Shown here: piece after piece, positions 28,214 to 37,035 of the stretch
Layout: every line of letters starts with the position of its first letter
How positions within the stretch are numbered: the stretch's first letter is position 1
NCBI RefSeq assembly: GCF_007997005.1
Contig: NZ_VOSL01000014.1
Location: 59,763-123,762 of the forward strand
From: Lujinxingia vulgaris
Lineage (GTDB): Bacteria > Myxococcota_A > Bradymonadia > Bradymonadales > Bradymonadaceae
DNA: 64,000 nt
Reading direction: 5' to 3'
Notes under the pieces: model-generated
Database searches by the model: none
Told to the model about the DNA's origin: nothing
Seen by the model: only the letters and a program-made list of their open reading frames with translations
Translations under genes and position numbers: made by a program

Positions 28214-28330
28214 ATGGGGAAGGTTCGAGTCTGGAGGCCGACGCCGTCGACACGTTGAAAGACAACGCCCGACCCGCCTCCTCAACATCTCTCGAACACA
28301 GCGGCGAGGAGCTGCCGCAAGGAAAGTCAG

Positions 28331-29710
28331 ATGAAACACCACCTGCGTAAGTTGAACATCCCCAAACACTTCCATCCCCACCTGCTCAAGACCATCGGGA
28401 CGATGATCGAGAGCGGGCAGACCACCCCGGATGAGGCCTACGAGGAGCTGCGGGCGATCGTGGAGGCCCCCGAAAACTACCAGGGTGAGACCTTCGCGGA
28501 GCTCGCCGACTACCTTCAAAAGGTCGAGATCTGGAAAGAGCCCGAGACCCGCGCGCCCTGGGCGCAGTGGGGTGAGAATCTGGAGCCGCAGGCGGTCAAG
28601 CAGATGGAGCAGGCCTCGCGCCTCCCCATCGCCTACCGCGGCGCGCTGATGGCCGACGCCCACCTGGGCTACGGCCTGCCCATCGGCGGCGTGCTGGCCA
28701 CCGAGGGGGCGGTGATCCCCTACGCGGTCGGCGTGGACATCGCCTGCCGGGTGAAGTTGAGCGTGCTCGATGTCGATCTGCAGAGCTTTGAGGATCATCC
28801 CGAGCGTTTTGAGCGCGCCATTGAGCGGGAGACCGCCTTTGGCATCGGCGCGCATTTCAAGAAGCCCCACGATCACAAGGTGATGGATGAGGACTGGGAG
28901 ATCTCGCCCATCACCTCTCGCGGTAAGTCCAAAGGCTGGAAGCAGCTCGGGAGCAGCGGCTCGGGGAACCACTTTGTGGAGTTCGGGGTGCTCACCCTCA
29001 CCGAGCCGGACCTGGGGCTTGAGGCCGGGCGCTACCTGGCGCTTTTGAGCCATAGCGGCAGCCGCGGCACCGGCGCGGCGGTGGCCAACCACTACTCGAA
29101 GCTTGCGATGAAGCTGCACCCGGAGCTTCCCTCGGAGCTTCGTCACCTGGCCTGGCTCGACCTTAAGAGCGAGCCCGGCCAGGAGTACTGGGCGGCGATG
29201 GAGCTGATGGGGCGCTACGCGTCGGCCAACCACGCGGTGATTCACCGCCAGATCCTGCGCAACCTCGGCGCCGAGGCGCTGGCCCAGGTCGAGAACCACC
29301 ATAACTACGCCTGGAAGGAAGTTCATGACGGCCGCGAGCTGATTGTGCATCGCAAAGGCGCCACGCCGGCGGGTAAGGGTGTGCTCGGGGTGATTCCGGG
29401 CTCGATGGCCGACCCCGGCTTTGTGGTCCGCGGCAAAGGAAACGCCCTCTCATTAGAGAGCGCCGCCCACGGGGCCGGGCGCGTGATGTCGCGCACCCGA
29501 GCCAAGAAGACGATGGACTGGGCCCCGGTCAAAGAGCGCCTGGCGCGCCAGAAGGTGCGACTTCTCTCGGCCGGCCTCGATGAGGTCCCCGACGTGTACA
29601 AAAACATCGAAGAGGTCATGCGCGCCCAGAACGACCTCGTGGAGATCGTGGCCCGCTTCGACCCGCGCATGGTCAAGATGGCGCCGGCCGGCGAACCGGC
29701 GGAGGACTAA
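28331..29710 (+). CDS. rtcB: RNA-splicing ligase RtcB
   Basis: 459 residues. RtcB joins 2',3'-cyclic phosphate or 3'-phosphate RNA ends to 5'-OH ends using GTP and Mn2+. All core motifs are present: ADAHLGYGLPIGG, GVDIACR with the metal-binding Cys139, GSSGSGNHFVE, SHSGSRG, HHNYAW, HRKGATPA, PGSM, and SAAHGAGR with His380 as the expected guanylylation site. The ATG follows AAGGAAAG. The stop codon touches the start of rtcA, so the two are co-translated. It repairs broken tRNA or rRNA in known systems. Confidence 0.97.
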   Translation: MKHHLRKLNIPKHFHPHLLKTIGTMIESGQTTPDEAYEELRAIVEAPENYQGETFAELADYLQKVEIWKEPETRAPWAQWGENLEPQAVKQMEQASRLPIAYRGALMADAHLGYGLPIGGVLATEGAVIPYAVGVDIACRVKLSVLDVDLQSFEDHPERFERAIERETAFGIGAHFKKPHDHKVMDEDWEISPITSRGKSKGWKQLGSSGSGNHFVEFGVLTLTEPDLGLEAGRYLALLSHSGSRGTGAAVANHYSKLAMKLHPELPSELRHLAWLDLKSEPGQEYWAAMELMGRYASANHAVIHRQILRNLGAEALAQVENHHNYAWKEVHDGRELIVHRKGATPAGKGVLGVIPGSMADPGFVVRGKGNALSLESAAHGAGRVMSRTRAKKTMDWAPVKERLARQKVRLLSAGLDEVPDVYKNIEEVMRAQNDLVEIVARFDPRMVKMAPAGEPAED

Positions 29711-30817
29711 GTGGCTGAATTTAAACAAGAACCAATCACAATCGATGGCAGCGCCGGTGAGGGGGGCGGCCAGGTGCTGCGCAGCGCGCTGACGATGGCG
29801 ATGCTCACCGGCCGCCCCTTCGCCATGGAGAAGATCCGCGCCGGCCGGCGACGCAGCGGCCTGCTGCGCCAGCATCTGACCTGTGTGCGGGCCGCCACAG
29901 CGATCTGCAACGCCGAGGTGGAGGGCGCCGACCTTGGAAGCCAATCCCTGCGCTTTACGCCGGGCGATCTTCAGGGCGGCGACTTCCGCTTCGAGGTGGG
30001 CTCGGCCGGCAGCGCCATGCTGGTGTTGCAGACGGTGCTCCTGCCGCTGGCGCTCAGCGGGCAACCCGCCACGCTGAGCATCAGCGGGGGCACCCACAAC
30101 CCGGCCGCGCCCCCCTTTGAGTTCATCGCGCGCGCCTACCTCAAGGTGCTGCGCGAGGCCGGCCTCTCCATCGAAGCCGAGCTGCGCCGCCCGGGCTTTA
30201 TGCCCGCCGGCGGCGGGGAGGTTTTTGTCGACGTTTCGCCTGCGAGTGGCCGACCTACGGTCGTGCAAAGCCCGCATAAAACCTCGTCGATCGATGCGTC
30301 ACCCGCCCTCGACCTGATGGCGCGCGGCGAACTTCTCGACGCCTCCCTTGAGGCGCTGATCGCCCACCTCCCGACCTCCATCGCCGAGCGAGAGATCCAG
30401 ACCTTTTTAAAACGCGCGCCCGCCCTCCCCGCCCCCGGGGTCGGCTGGAAGACCGAGGTGCTCCGCCACGACACAAGCCCCGGACCGGGCAACGCGCTCC
30501 TCGCCACGCTGAACTTCGAGCACGTCCGCGAGGTCGTCTTTGTGCCGGGTCAAAAAGGCGTGAGCGCCGAGACCGTCGCCGAGCGCCTGGCCGACGCGCT
30601 TGGCGCCTACCTCCAGCACGACGCCCCGGTGGGCGAACACCTCGCCGACCAGCTCCTGGTGGTGCTCGCCGCGCTCGGCCGCGGGCGCTTTCGCTGCGGC
30701 GAGCTGAGCTCGCATGCCCGCACCCAGCTTGAACTTCTGCCACGTTTCACCGGCCGCGAGTTCGAGGTGAACGAGCGCGACGATGGCACCTTCGACGTTG
30801 GCCTGGAGTCTCAATGA
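29711..30817 (+). CDS. rtcA: RNA 3'-terminal phosphate cyclase RtcA
   Basis: 368 residues. RtcA converts 3'-phosphate RNA ends to 2',3'-cyclic phosphate with ATP, feeding RtcB. Family blocks: DGSAGEGGGQVLRSAL, GSAGSAMLVLQT, GGTHNPAAPPFEF, PAGGGEV, and the catalytic His335 in SSHARTQLELLP. It starts with GTG directly after the rtcB stop. Between VDVSPAS and ALDLMARGEL it carries about 15-18 extra residues (GRPTVVQSPHKTSSID) encoded by a REP-like palindrome at about 30248-30272. It overlaps rtcR by four bases (ATGA). Confidence 0.95.
   Translation: MAEFKQEPITIDGSAGEGGGQVLRSALTMAMLTGRPFAMEKIRAGRRRSGLLRQHLTCVRAATAICNAEVEGADLGSQSLRFTPGDLQGGDFRFEVGSAGSAMLVLQTVLLPLALSGQPATLSISGGTHNPAAPPFEFIARAYLKVLREAGLSIEAELRRPGFMPAGGGEVFVDVSPASGRPTVVQSPHKTSSIDASPALDLMARGELLDASLEALIAHLPTSIAEREIQTFLKRAPALPAPGVGWKTEVLRHDTSPGPGNALLATLNFEHVREVVFVPGQKGVSAETVAERLADALGAYLQHDAPVGEHLADQLLVVLAALGRGRFRCGELSSHARTQLELLPRFTGREFEVNERDDGTFDVGLESQ
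30248..30272. repeat. REP-like core inside rtcA
   Basis: TGGCCGACCTACGGTCGTGC followed by AAAG keeps the palindrome arms and CGTGCAA-like tail of the family. It is read in frame and falls where RtcA relatives have a short loop. Confidence 0.65.
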
Positions 30818-32598
30818 GTGCTCGAAAACCCACCGTTGTGATCGGCCTCTTAGGCTCCCAGCTCGACCGCGGCTTTGCTCCGGCCCGCTGGGAGCGCTGG
30901 CGCCCTTCGGTGGGGATCTGCCAGCAGGACGACCTGCTCATCGATCGTTTTGAGCTCCTCTGCCAGCCCGGCGATCGCCGGCTCGCCAGACAGGTCACCG
31001 AAGACATCGCGCAGGTCTCACCCTCGACCGAGATCGTGCTGCGCGAACTTCCTCTGAACGACCCCTGGGATTTTGAAGAAGTCTTTGGCGCGCTGCACGA
31101 CTTCAGCCGCGCCTACCCCTTTGAGGATGACGAAGAGTATCTGCTGCACCTGACCACGGGCACCCACGTCGCGCAGATCTGCATGTTTCTCCTGGCCGAA
31201 TCCCGCCACCTGCCCGCGCGTCTTTTGCAGAGCTCCCCGCGCAAAAAAGGCCCGATGCGGGCCGCCGGGGGCTGGCGGCTCATCGATCTGGATCTCTCGC
31301 GCTACGACCGGCTGGCCGCGCGCTTTGCGCGCGAGCAGCACGAGGCCACCACGCTGCTCAAAGGCGGCATCAACACCCGCAACGCGACGTTTAACGCGCT
31401 GATCGAAAAGATCGAGATCGTCGCCCAGCGCTCCCGAGAGCCGATGCTGCTCACAGGCCCCACCGGCGCGGGCAAGACGCAGCTGGCGCGGCGCATCTAC
31501 GAGCTCAAAAAACAACGCCACCAGGTCCGCGGCCCCTTTGTGGCCATCAACTGCGCCACGCTGCGGGGCGACGGGGCCATGAGCGCGCTTTTTGGCCACC
31601 GCCGCGGCGCGTTCACCGGGGCGGTGGCCGCGCGCGAAGGGTTGCTCAAGCGCGCCGACGGCGGGGTCGTCTTCCTCGACGAGATCGCCGAGCTCGGCGC
31701 CGACGAGCAGGCCATGCTTTTGCGCGCGCTGGAGACCGGTCGTTTTTTGCCCGTCGGCGCCGACGATGAAGTCGAGAGCGACTTTGTGCTCATCGCCGGC
31801 ACCAACGCCGATCTTCTCGATGAGGTGCAGCGCGGCCGCTTCCGCGCCGACCTCCTCGCCCGCATCAACCTCTGGAGCTTCGAGCTTCCGGGTCTGGCCG
31901 CGCGCCGCGAAGACATCGAGCCCAACCTCGACTTTGAGTTGGAGGCCTATGGCGAGCGCCACGGAGAGCGGGTGCGCATCAACCTGGAGGCGCGCCGTCG
32001 CTACCTGGACTTCGCGCTGAGCGACGACGCCACCTGGACGGCGAACTTTCGCGACTTAAACGCCTCGGTGGTCCGCATGGCCACCCTGGCCCGCGCCGGC
32101 GTGATCGATGAGGCGGTGGTGGCTGAAGAGATCGAGAGGTTGCAGGTGCGCTGGGGCCTCAACGGCGCGAGCGACGACGCCCACATGGCACATCCGGGGG
32201 TCGGACATCACCCGCTCAACGCGAGCGACGACGCCCACATGGCACGTCCGGGGGTCGGACATCACCCGCTCAACGCGAGCGACGACGCCCACATGGCACA
32301 TCCGGGGGTCGGACATCACACCGCTGCGAAGGTCGGTCGAAGCGCGGCGATGGGAGAGGTTGAAGATGTGCTCTCGGAGCTGGGTGTTGGCGAGCTCGAC
32401 GATTTCGACGCCGTGCAACTTCGCTATGTGATTGAAGTCTGCCGCCAATGCGCAACGCTCTCGGAGGCAGGCCGCGCGCTCTTCGCCCACTCCCGCACAC
32501 GCCGAAAGTCGCGCAACGACGCCGATCGCCTGCGGAAATACCTGCAGAAATTCGGGTTGGACTTCGACACCCTCACCGCCCTCAACGAGCCGGTGTAA
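30814..32598 (+). CDS. rtcR: sigma-54 activator RtcR with CARF sensor domain
   Basis: 594 residues. The N-terminal CARF/RtcR domain (about 1-165; VVIGLLGSQLD, LHLTTGTHVAQICMFLLAE) senses a signal thought to be an RNA end product. The AAA+ domain has Walker A GPTGAGKT (215-222), the sigma-54 contact loop GAFTGA (265-270) and Walker B VVFLDEI. The C-terminal helix-turn-helix region is LSEAGRALFAHS...NDADRLRKYLQKFGLD. Between the AAA+ and DNA-binding parts, residues 452-502 are three copies of an 18-residue unit (ASDDAHMAHPGVGHHPLN) made of REP-like sequence. Family members in other bacteria are encoded divergently; here rtcR is the last gene of the operon, so it should amplify its own expression. 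Confidence 0.95.
   Translation: MSARKPTVVIGLLGSQLDRGFAPARWERWRPSVGICQQDDLLIDRFELLCQPGDRRLARQVTEDIAQVSPSTEIVLRELPLNDPWDFEEVFGALHDFSRAYPFEDDEEYLLHLTTGTHVAQICMFLLAESRHLPARLLQSSPRKKGPMRAAGGWRLIDLDLSRYDRLAARFAREQHEATTLLKGGINTRNATFNALIEKIEIVAQRSREPMLLTGPTGAGKTQLARRIYELKKQRHQVRGPFVAINCATLRGDGAMSALFGHRRGAFTGAVAAREGLLKRADGGVVFLDEIAELGADEQAMLLRALETGRFLPVGADDEVESDFVLIAGTNADLLDEVQRGRFRADLLARINLWSFELPGLAARREDIEPNLDFELEAYGERHGERVRINLEARRRYLDFALSDDATWTANFRDLNASVVRMATLARAGVIDEAVVAEEIERLQVRWGLNGASDDAHMAHPGVGHHPLNASDDAHMARPGVGHHPLNASDDAHMAHPGVGHHTAAKVGRSAAMGEVEDVLSELGVGELDDFDAVQLRYVIEVCRQCATLSEAGRALFAHSRTRRKSRNDADRLRKYLQKFGLDFDTLTALNEPV
32167..32319. repeat. 54-bp tandem repeat with REP core inside rtcR
   Basis: Units begin at 32167, 32221 and 32275 (the third is shortened); the copies differ at one base (CAT versus CGT). 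Each holds CATCCGGGGGTCGGACATCA, close to the CATCCGAGGGTCGGACATC of the cluster at 2504-2716. 54 is divisible by three and no stop codon is created. Confidence 0.85.
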
Positions 32599-32622
32599 CG
32601 ACGTGGCCACGCCTCACGAGGC

Positions 32623-33357
32623 TCAGGTCGGACCGGGCTCTCTGTCCAGCTCGGGATAGTGCCGAAAGATCCCGTCCTCATTGAAGGGGATGCAACGCTC
32701 GCTCTTGAGATACGCCGCAATGCGCTCGCGCGTTGCGACCTGATGCGCGTGCCGCTCCAGGCGAGCGTACCGCGGTCGGTAGGCCGACCAGGCCCTCGGA
32801 AAAGCGTAGCGAATCCCCCGGATCATCTGAAAAAGCCCGAGGTCCGGATAGGTCAGGCGATCGCCAAGAAGACAATCCCCCGGCGTGGCGTTGAGCGCGC
32901 TCTCAAAGTAGTCGAGAAACTTCGGCAGGCGCTCCTCGATGAAGTTGCGGGTTCGCTGACGCGCGGCGTCCTGCTGATCCTCATAATAACGTCCGACCGC
33001 GATCGGATGATGCGTGTCGTGAACCTCAGACAACATGTCTTCGAGGGTGATCTGGAGCTGGTTGGCGTGCCAGATCGCGTCGCCCTCGGGCGCAAGCCCG
33101 TGATGGGTTCCGAGGTAGAGGCAGATATTCGGGGTCTGGGAGATCGTCAGCGGGCCCGCCCTCAACACAGGCACCGCGAACGCCGGCGTCTGCCCGAAGT
33201 CCTCGGCCAGAAGACGCTCAATCGCGGCCGTCCCGCCCCCCTCGGCCTCCGGCAACCGCGCCACGTCGATATAAGACACACCACACTCTTCCAACACCAG
33301 GCGCACAAACTCGCCACGCCCCGGGATCGATGGCCAATAGTAGAGTTCACAGGTCAT
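32623..33357 (-). CDS. glutathione S-transferase family protein
   Basis: 244 residues. N-terminal thioredoxin-like half: LYYWPSIPGRGEFVRLVLEECG, a PAFAVPVLR loop with the cis-proline, and ISQTPNICLYLG in place of the usual ES glutathione-binding pair. C-terminal helical half: DRLTYPDLGLFQMIRGIRYAFP. It resembles sigma/S-crystallin-like GSTs with Tyr as the activating residue. The partner substrate is unknown. ATG 33357 has a GAGG site; the open frame upstream to 33639 is not protein-like. Confidence 0.85.
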   Translation of the reverse strand: MTCELYYWPSIPGRGEFVRLVLEECGVSYIDVARLPEAEGGGTAAIERLLAEDFGQTPAFAVPVLRAGPLTISQTPNICLYLGTHHGLAPEGDAIWHANQLQITLEDMLSEVHDTHHPIAVGRYYEDQQDAARQRTRNFIEERLPKFLDYFESALNATPGDCLLGDRLTYPDLGLFQMIRGIRYAFPRAWSAYRPRYARLERHAHQVATRERIAAYLKSERCIPFNEDGIFRHYPELDREPGPT

Positions 33358-33559
33358 GCAGAAACCTCGTCGCAGCTGCTCCGGGAGATGCGGCACACGC
33401 CCGGGTGTCGCACACCCAAACCGGTCAGGATGTGTTGGCGCAAAAGGTATACACACCACGTCTTCTTTCGATGACTGGAGGCTCGATGAAACATCTCGCA
33501 ACCCCACTCTCACCCCATCCGAGCTCCGCAAGCCCTCTTCTCCCCGACCGCCCCAGCCG

Positions 33560-33580
33560 GTCCGACCCACGGTTGTGGTC
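33560..33580. repeat. single REP-like core
   Basis: GTCCGACCCACGGTTGTGGTC, a diverged family member, in the 345-bp gap upstream of the GST gene. Apart from this and the terminator at 33621-33650 the gap holds nothing that I recognise. Confidence 0.6.
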
Positions 33581-33620
33581 GAAGATCGCCATCGTTGGTG
33601 CCAGGCCAGCGCCCTGGCAC

Positions 33621-33650
33621 AAAAAAACCCGGCCCCCAAAAGGGGCCGGG
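33621..33650 (-). terminator. rho-independent terminator
   Basis: CCCGGCCCC/GGGGCCGGG hairpin with A7 on its left side, which becomes a T run on the minus strand; it ends the beta-helix lipoprotein transcript. Confidence 0.85.
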
Positions 33651-33702
33651 CGTCGCGCGAGGCGTTGAAGCCTCACGCCGCAAACGAGCATCCCACAAAC
33701 GC

Positions 33703-35430
33703 TCAGTCGATCACGTCGTCGGCGCCGGAGCCGTCAAAGGTGTTGTTCGCCAGCAAGTCCGCTACATCGGCGGCCTCAGCGGCTTCGATCGCCGTCACGC
33801 TGTAGCTGGAGAACGTGTTGTTTTCGACGTTGATCGAGTTCCGCAGCGTGAGCGCGGTCGTCGCGTACGAAAACTCGGCGTACGCAATGGTGCTGTTGGA
33901 GGTCATCGAGCCATTGATCCAGACGCCTTCCCAGGCTCCGGCTTCTTCAAGCTCCGAGGTGAAGATGATCGGCGCATCGACGGTTCCCACCGCGGTCACG
34001 GTGCCGCCATTGCCGTTCCAGCCAAACTCCAGCGACTGATCCGGCGCGAAATAAAACACGGTGCCCGGCTCAATCACGACCTCGGCCGCATCGCGGGTGG
34101 AGATGTCGTCGATCACGCGGTAGGGCGCGCCCAGCGGGCGGATCGTGGCATCGATGCTCAGGTTACCTTCGACATCAATGAAGTCATCTTCATTTCCCTC
34201 GATGGTGCCCGTGGGCATCGTGCCGATGGTCTGAAAGCCGATGACCGCCGCGCGCCCCTGGGTGTTGAGGATCGAGATGTTCTCCGAGCCGGTGCGAAGG
34301 CCCTCGCGCAGCGCAAAGCCGGTGTGAAAGCTCTCCTCCACGCTCAGGTTCTGAATGCGGATCCCCGAGCGCACCTCGACGGCAGCCTCGGTGTTGGTCC
34401 CGGCGTAGCGCACCTGCACGTGGTTGATGTTGGAGCTGCTGAGCACATCCCCGCGCACGATGATGCCGCGCCAGGAGCCGGGCGTGGGATCGATCGCATC
34501 AAAGACGATGGGGGACTCGGCGCTTCCCTGAAGATCAAACGAGAACGTGTTGCCGTTCCAGCCAAACTCGATGAGCTGGTCCACATCGACCAGAAACTCC
34601 ACGCCCTCGGAGACGTTAAACGCCCCGCCGTCTCGACCCGAAAGCCCCTCGGCCACCACAAAAGAGACGCCGGGGTCCTGCACGTTGACCTCGGTGGTGA
34701 TGTTGCTGAAGTCCAGCACGATCACGTTGTCGGTGTTGTCGCTGATCTCACCGCCGTAGGGGAAGTTCGCCAGGGCGCTCTCGTTGGTGAGCACCACCGC
34801 CTCTTCGGCGCTCCCGGTCACGGTGAGCCCCTCCGAGCCGCTGCGGAAGCTGTAGGCCTCTACGCCCACATCGCCGGACTCATTGACGGTGACGTTGGAG
34901 AGGGTAAACCCGGCGTTCTGAACCAGCGCGGGCTGCTCGCCACCGGCGTGGTGAATCTCCACATGCTCCAGGCGGCTGTTGGTCGCGCCGTCGCCGCGGA
35001 AGATGATCCCCCGCCAGAACCCGGCCTCGGCCGTCTCGCCACGAAAGACGATCGGCGCCTCTTCGGTGCCTTCGGCAAAGACGGCGTAGTCGTTGCCGTT
35101 CCAGCCAAACTCAAACTGGACGTCGGCCTGCACATAAAAGGTGGTGCCCGCCTCAATCGTGATCTCCGCACCGTTGCGAATCGAGACGTCATCGACCACC
35201 AGGATATCGCCCGACCAGGTCTGATCCTCGGTGATGTTTCCGCCCAGCTCGGTCATCTCATCCGGGTTGGGCGTGGCGTCGGGATCGCCGGAGTCGCCGG
35301 CGTCATCACCCGCGTCGGTGTCTTCCACAACCGGGTCTTCGTCGTCGCCGGTGACGCAGGCTGGCCCGGCCAGGGTCAACGAAAGCAAACCGGCGAGCAC
35401 GTACTTCGATCGATTCCTAAACAACATCAT
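33703..35430 (-). CDS. beta-helix repeat lipoprotein
   Basis: 575 residues. Signal peptide with lipobox LAGPAC, an acidic Asp/Pro linker (about 30-60), then three large related modules of about 170 residues. Each has I-R-D/N-G-A-E-I-x-I-E-A/P-G-T, a FGWNGN box, an A-PIVF box and a WRGI or WEGV box, followed by parallel beta-helix turns (SRLEHVEIHHAGG). This is a surface protein of the right-handed beta-helix class; no catalytic residues are recognised. The start MMLF at 35430 follows GGAGCT. Confidence 0.85.
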   Translation of the reverse strand: MMLFRNRSKYVLAGLLSLTLAGPACVTGDDEDPVVEDTDAGDDAGDSGDPDATPNPDEMTELGGNITEDQTWSGDILVVDDVSIRNGAEITIEAGTTFYVQADVQFEFGWNGNDYAVFAEGTEEAPIVFRGETAEAGFWRGIIFRGDGATNSRLEHVEIHHAGGEQPALVQNAGFTLSNVTVNESGDVGVEAYSFRSGSEGLTVTGSAEEAVVLTNESALANFPYGGEISDNTDNVIVLDFSNITTEVNVQDPGVSFVVAEGLSGRDGGAFNVSEGVEFLVDVDQLIEFGWNGNTFSFDLQGSAESPIVFDAIDPTPGSWRGIIVRGDVLSSSNINHVQVRYAGTNTEAAVEVRSGIRIQNLSVEESFHTGFALREGLRTGSENISILNTQGRAAVIGFQTIGTMPTGTIEGNEDDFIDVEGNLSIDATIRPLGAPYRVIDDISTRDAAEVVIEPGTVFYFAPDQSLEFGWNGNGGTVTAVGTVDAPIIFTSELEEAGAWEGVWINGSMTSNSTIAYAEFSYATTALTLRNSINVENNTFSSYSVTAIEAAEAADVADLLANNTFDGSGADDVID

Positions 35431-35653
35431 AGCTCCACAAGTTGGTGGTTTTACCGCGCCGGCGTTCGCTGAGCGCGGCCCCATTCCCTGAAATTAGCAA
35501 GGTAGCTTCAGTCTATAGAGGAGAACGCAGGCGGATGTAAAGAGAGGTATGTTCGCCTCCTATGCCTGCACCTCAGGCCCACGCCAGGCGATCGCGTCAA
35601 CCCGCAGCACATCCCCCCTTCGCCCGCCCTATCGCGTCCCCCGGCCCCCGGCC

Positions 35654-36649
35654 TCAGTTCTTCTTATCGTAATCTTTGAGCTTGTTGCGGATCGTGCGCG
35701 TGCTCACCCCCAGCTCCTGGGCGGCGCGGGAGCGGTTGCCCTCAAAGCGCTCCAGGGTGCGCTCAATGATGACGCGGCGCACATCGGTCAGCGGCATATC
35801 CCCGGCCCGAAACTGCACGGTGTGGGCGTCCTCATTGCCCGACGCGCGTCGTGTCTCGTGGGCGACCTCGGGTGCGGCATCGGCCTCAAAGATCAGATGC
35901 TCGGTGGTGATGCAGGCGGCGGTGCTGGCCAGGATCAGCGCCCGCTCCACGATGTTGATCAACTCCCGCACATTGCCCGGGTAGCGGTAGCTGGCGAGCT
36001 GCTCAAGCGCCTGCGGGCTGAACTCACGAGGCTCAAGATCCAGGCGCTCGGCCAGCGTCCCGGCATAATGACGCGCCAGCGGCAGAATATCGGCCGGGCG
36101 CTCGCGCAAGGGCGGGATCTCCAGCGGAAAGACGTTGAGGCGAAAATAAAGATCCTGGCGAAACTGCCCCGCGCTTACATGCTCGGCCAGGTTGCGGTTG
36201 GTCGTGGCGATGATACGCGCGTCGTTGGGAATGGGACGCGTGCCCCCCACGCGCAAGACCTGCCGCTCCTGAAGCACGCGCAAGAGCTTGGCCTGCAGCT
36301 CCAGCGGAAGCTCCGAGACCTCATCGAGCAGGAGCGTGCCGCCGTGCGCCCGCTCAAAGGCGCCGGCGTGCTGACCGGTCGCCCCGCTGAACGCCCCCTT
36401 CTCATGGCCGAAGAGCTCACTCTCAATGAGCGAGGCGCTCAGCGCCGCGCAGTTGATCGCCACCATCGGACCGCGCGCCACCCGGGAGTTGAGGTGAATA
36501 AAGCGCGCGAGCACCTCTTTGCCCACGCCTGTCTCCCCGTGAATCAGCACCGTTGAGGGCGTGCGCGCCACCGTCTCCGCCAGCGCAAAGAGCTTACGGC
36601 TGGCGTCATCCTGCGCCAGCGCGTCGATGCCCTCTCGCCCTTCCTTCAT
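35654..36649 (-). CDS. sigma-54 dependent activator lacking a receiver domain
   Basis: About 331 residues: an AAA+ sigma-54 interaction domain from about residue 10 (Walker A GETGVGKE, loop [49 protein letters not shown]) and a C-terminal Fis-type helix-turn-helix ([19 protein letters not shown]). There is no N-terminal sensor, so activity is probably set by expression or a partner protein. The contact loop has Ser in place of the usual Thr. I start at ATG 36649; a TTG at 36718 is possible. It is divergent from the pilus genes, which carry a sigma-54 promoter. Confidence 0.88.
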   Translation of the reverse strand: MKEGREGIDALAQDDASRKLFALAETVARTPSTVLIHGETGVGKEVLARFIHLNSRVARGPMVAINCAALSASLIESELFGHEKGAFSGATGQHAGAFERAHGGTLLLDEVSELPLELQAKLLRVLQERQVLRVGGTRPIPNDARIIATTNRNLAEHVSAGQFRQDLYFRLNVFPLEIPPLRERPADILPLARHYAGTLAERLDLEPREFSPQALEQLASYRYPGNVRELINIVERALILASTAACITTEHLIFEADAAPEVAHETRRASGNEDAHTVQFRAGDMPLTDVRRVIIERTLERFEGNRSRAAQELGVSTRTIRNKLKDYDKKN

Positions 36650-36931
36650 CGACGATGTCTCTCGTTCCGACTTTGCCAAAACCCTCTCCCTGAGCGCGCG
36701 ACGCACTCCCTGGGGCAACGTACGTGGTCATTCGATCACCTCAGCGCATGATCCGGAATTTCCTTCCGCGAGGCAACGATCCCGCCCGGAAAAGTTTTCC
36801 GCGCGCTCCTTTTGGGCCGAGTTCAGACCCTTTCATCCTCGTTGTAGCACGAAAAACAAAAGACCATAAAACCCTTATTTACCAACAAGTTATGACAAAA
36901 CATGTTTGTGACATCGACTTTTTTTCAGCCC

Positions 36932-36947
36932 GGGCACGCCCCTTGCT
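36932..36947 (+). promoter_or_regulatory. sigma-54 promoter of the chaperone-usher locus
   Basis: GGGCACG-CCCC-TTGCT equals the TGGCACG-N4-TTGCW consensus except for the first base, with exact spacing. Transcription should begin near 36958, about 78 nt upstream of the pilus subunit ATG at 37036. The activator encoded divergently at 35654-36649 is the natural candidate. The AT-rich stretch 36840-36925 may hold its binding sites. Confidence 0.85.
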
Positions 36948-37035
36948 GAAGGGTGGTCATGCGACGCCGTACCGACGAGTCGGAGCCGCTTTCCCCCCTG
37001 CCCCCTCCCGGGGCTGACCTCATAAGGAGACGACC

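Noticed and set aside
28213..28240. tRNA-like T-arm (GGTTCGAGTCTGG) in the rtc leader
   Set aside because: The bases flanking TTCGAGT do not pair as a 5-bp T stem and no acceptor or anticodon arm is found.
33703..35472. Large plus-strand frame opposite the beta-helix lipoprotein
   Set aside because: It is a mirror frame caused by the high GC codon bias; the minus-strand product has a signal peptide and internal repeats.
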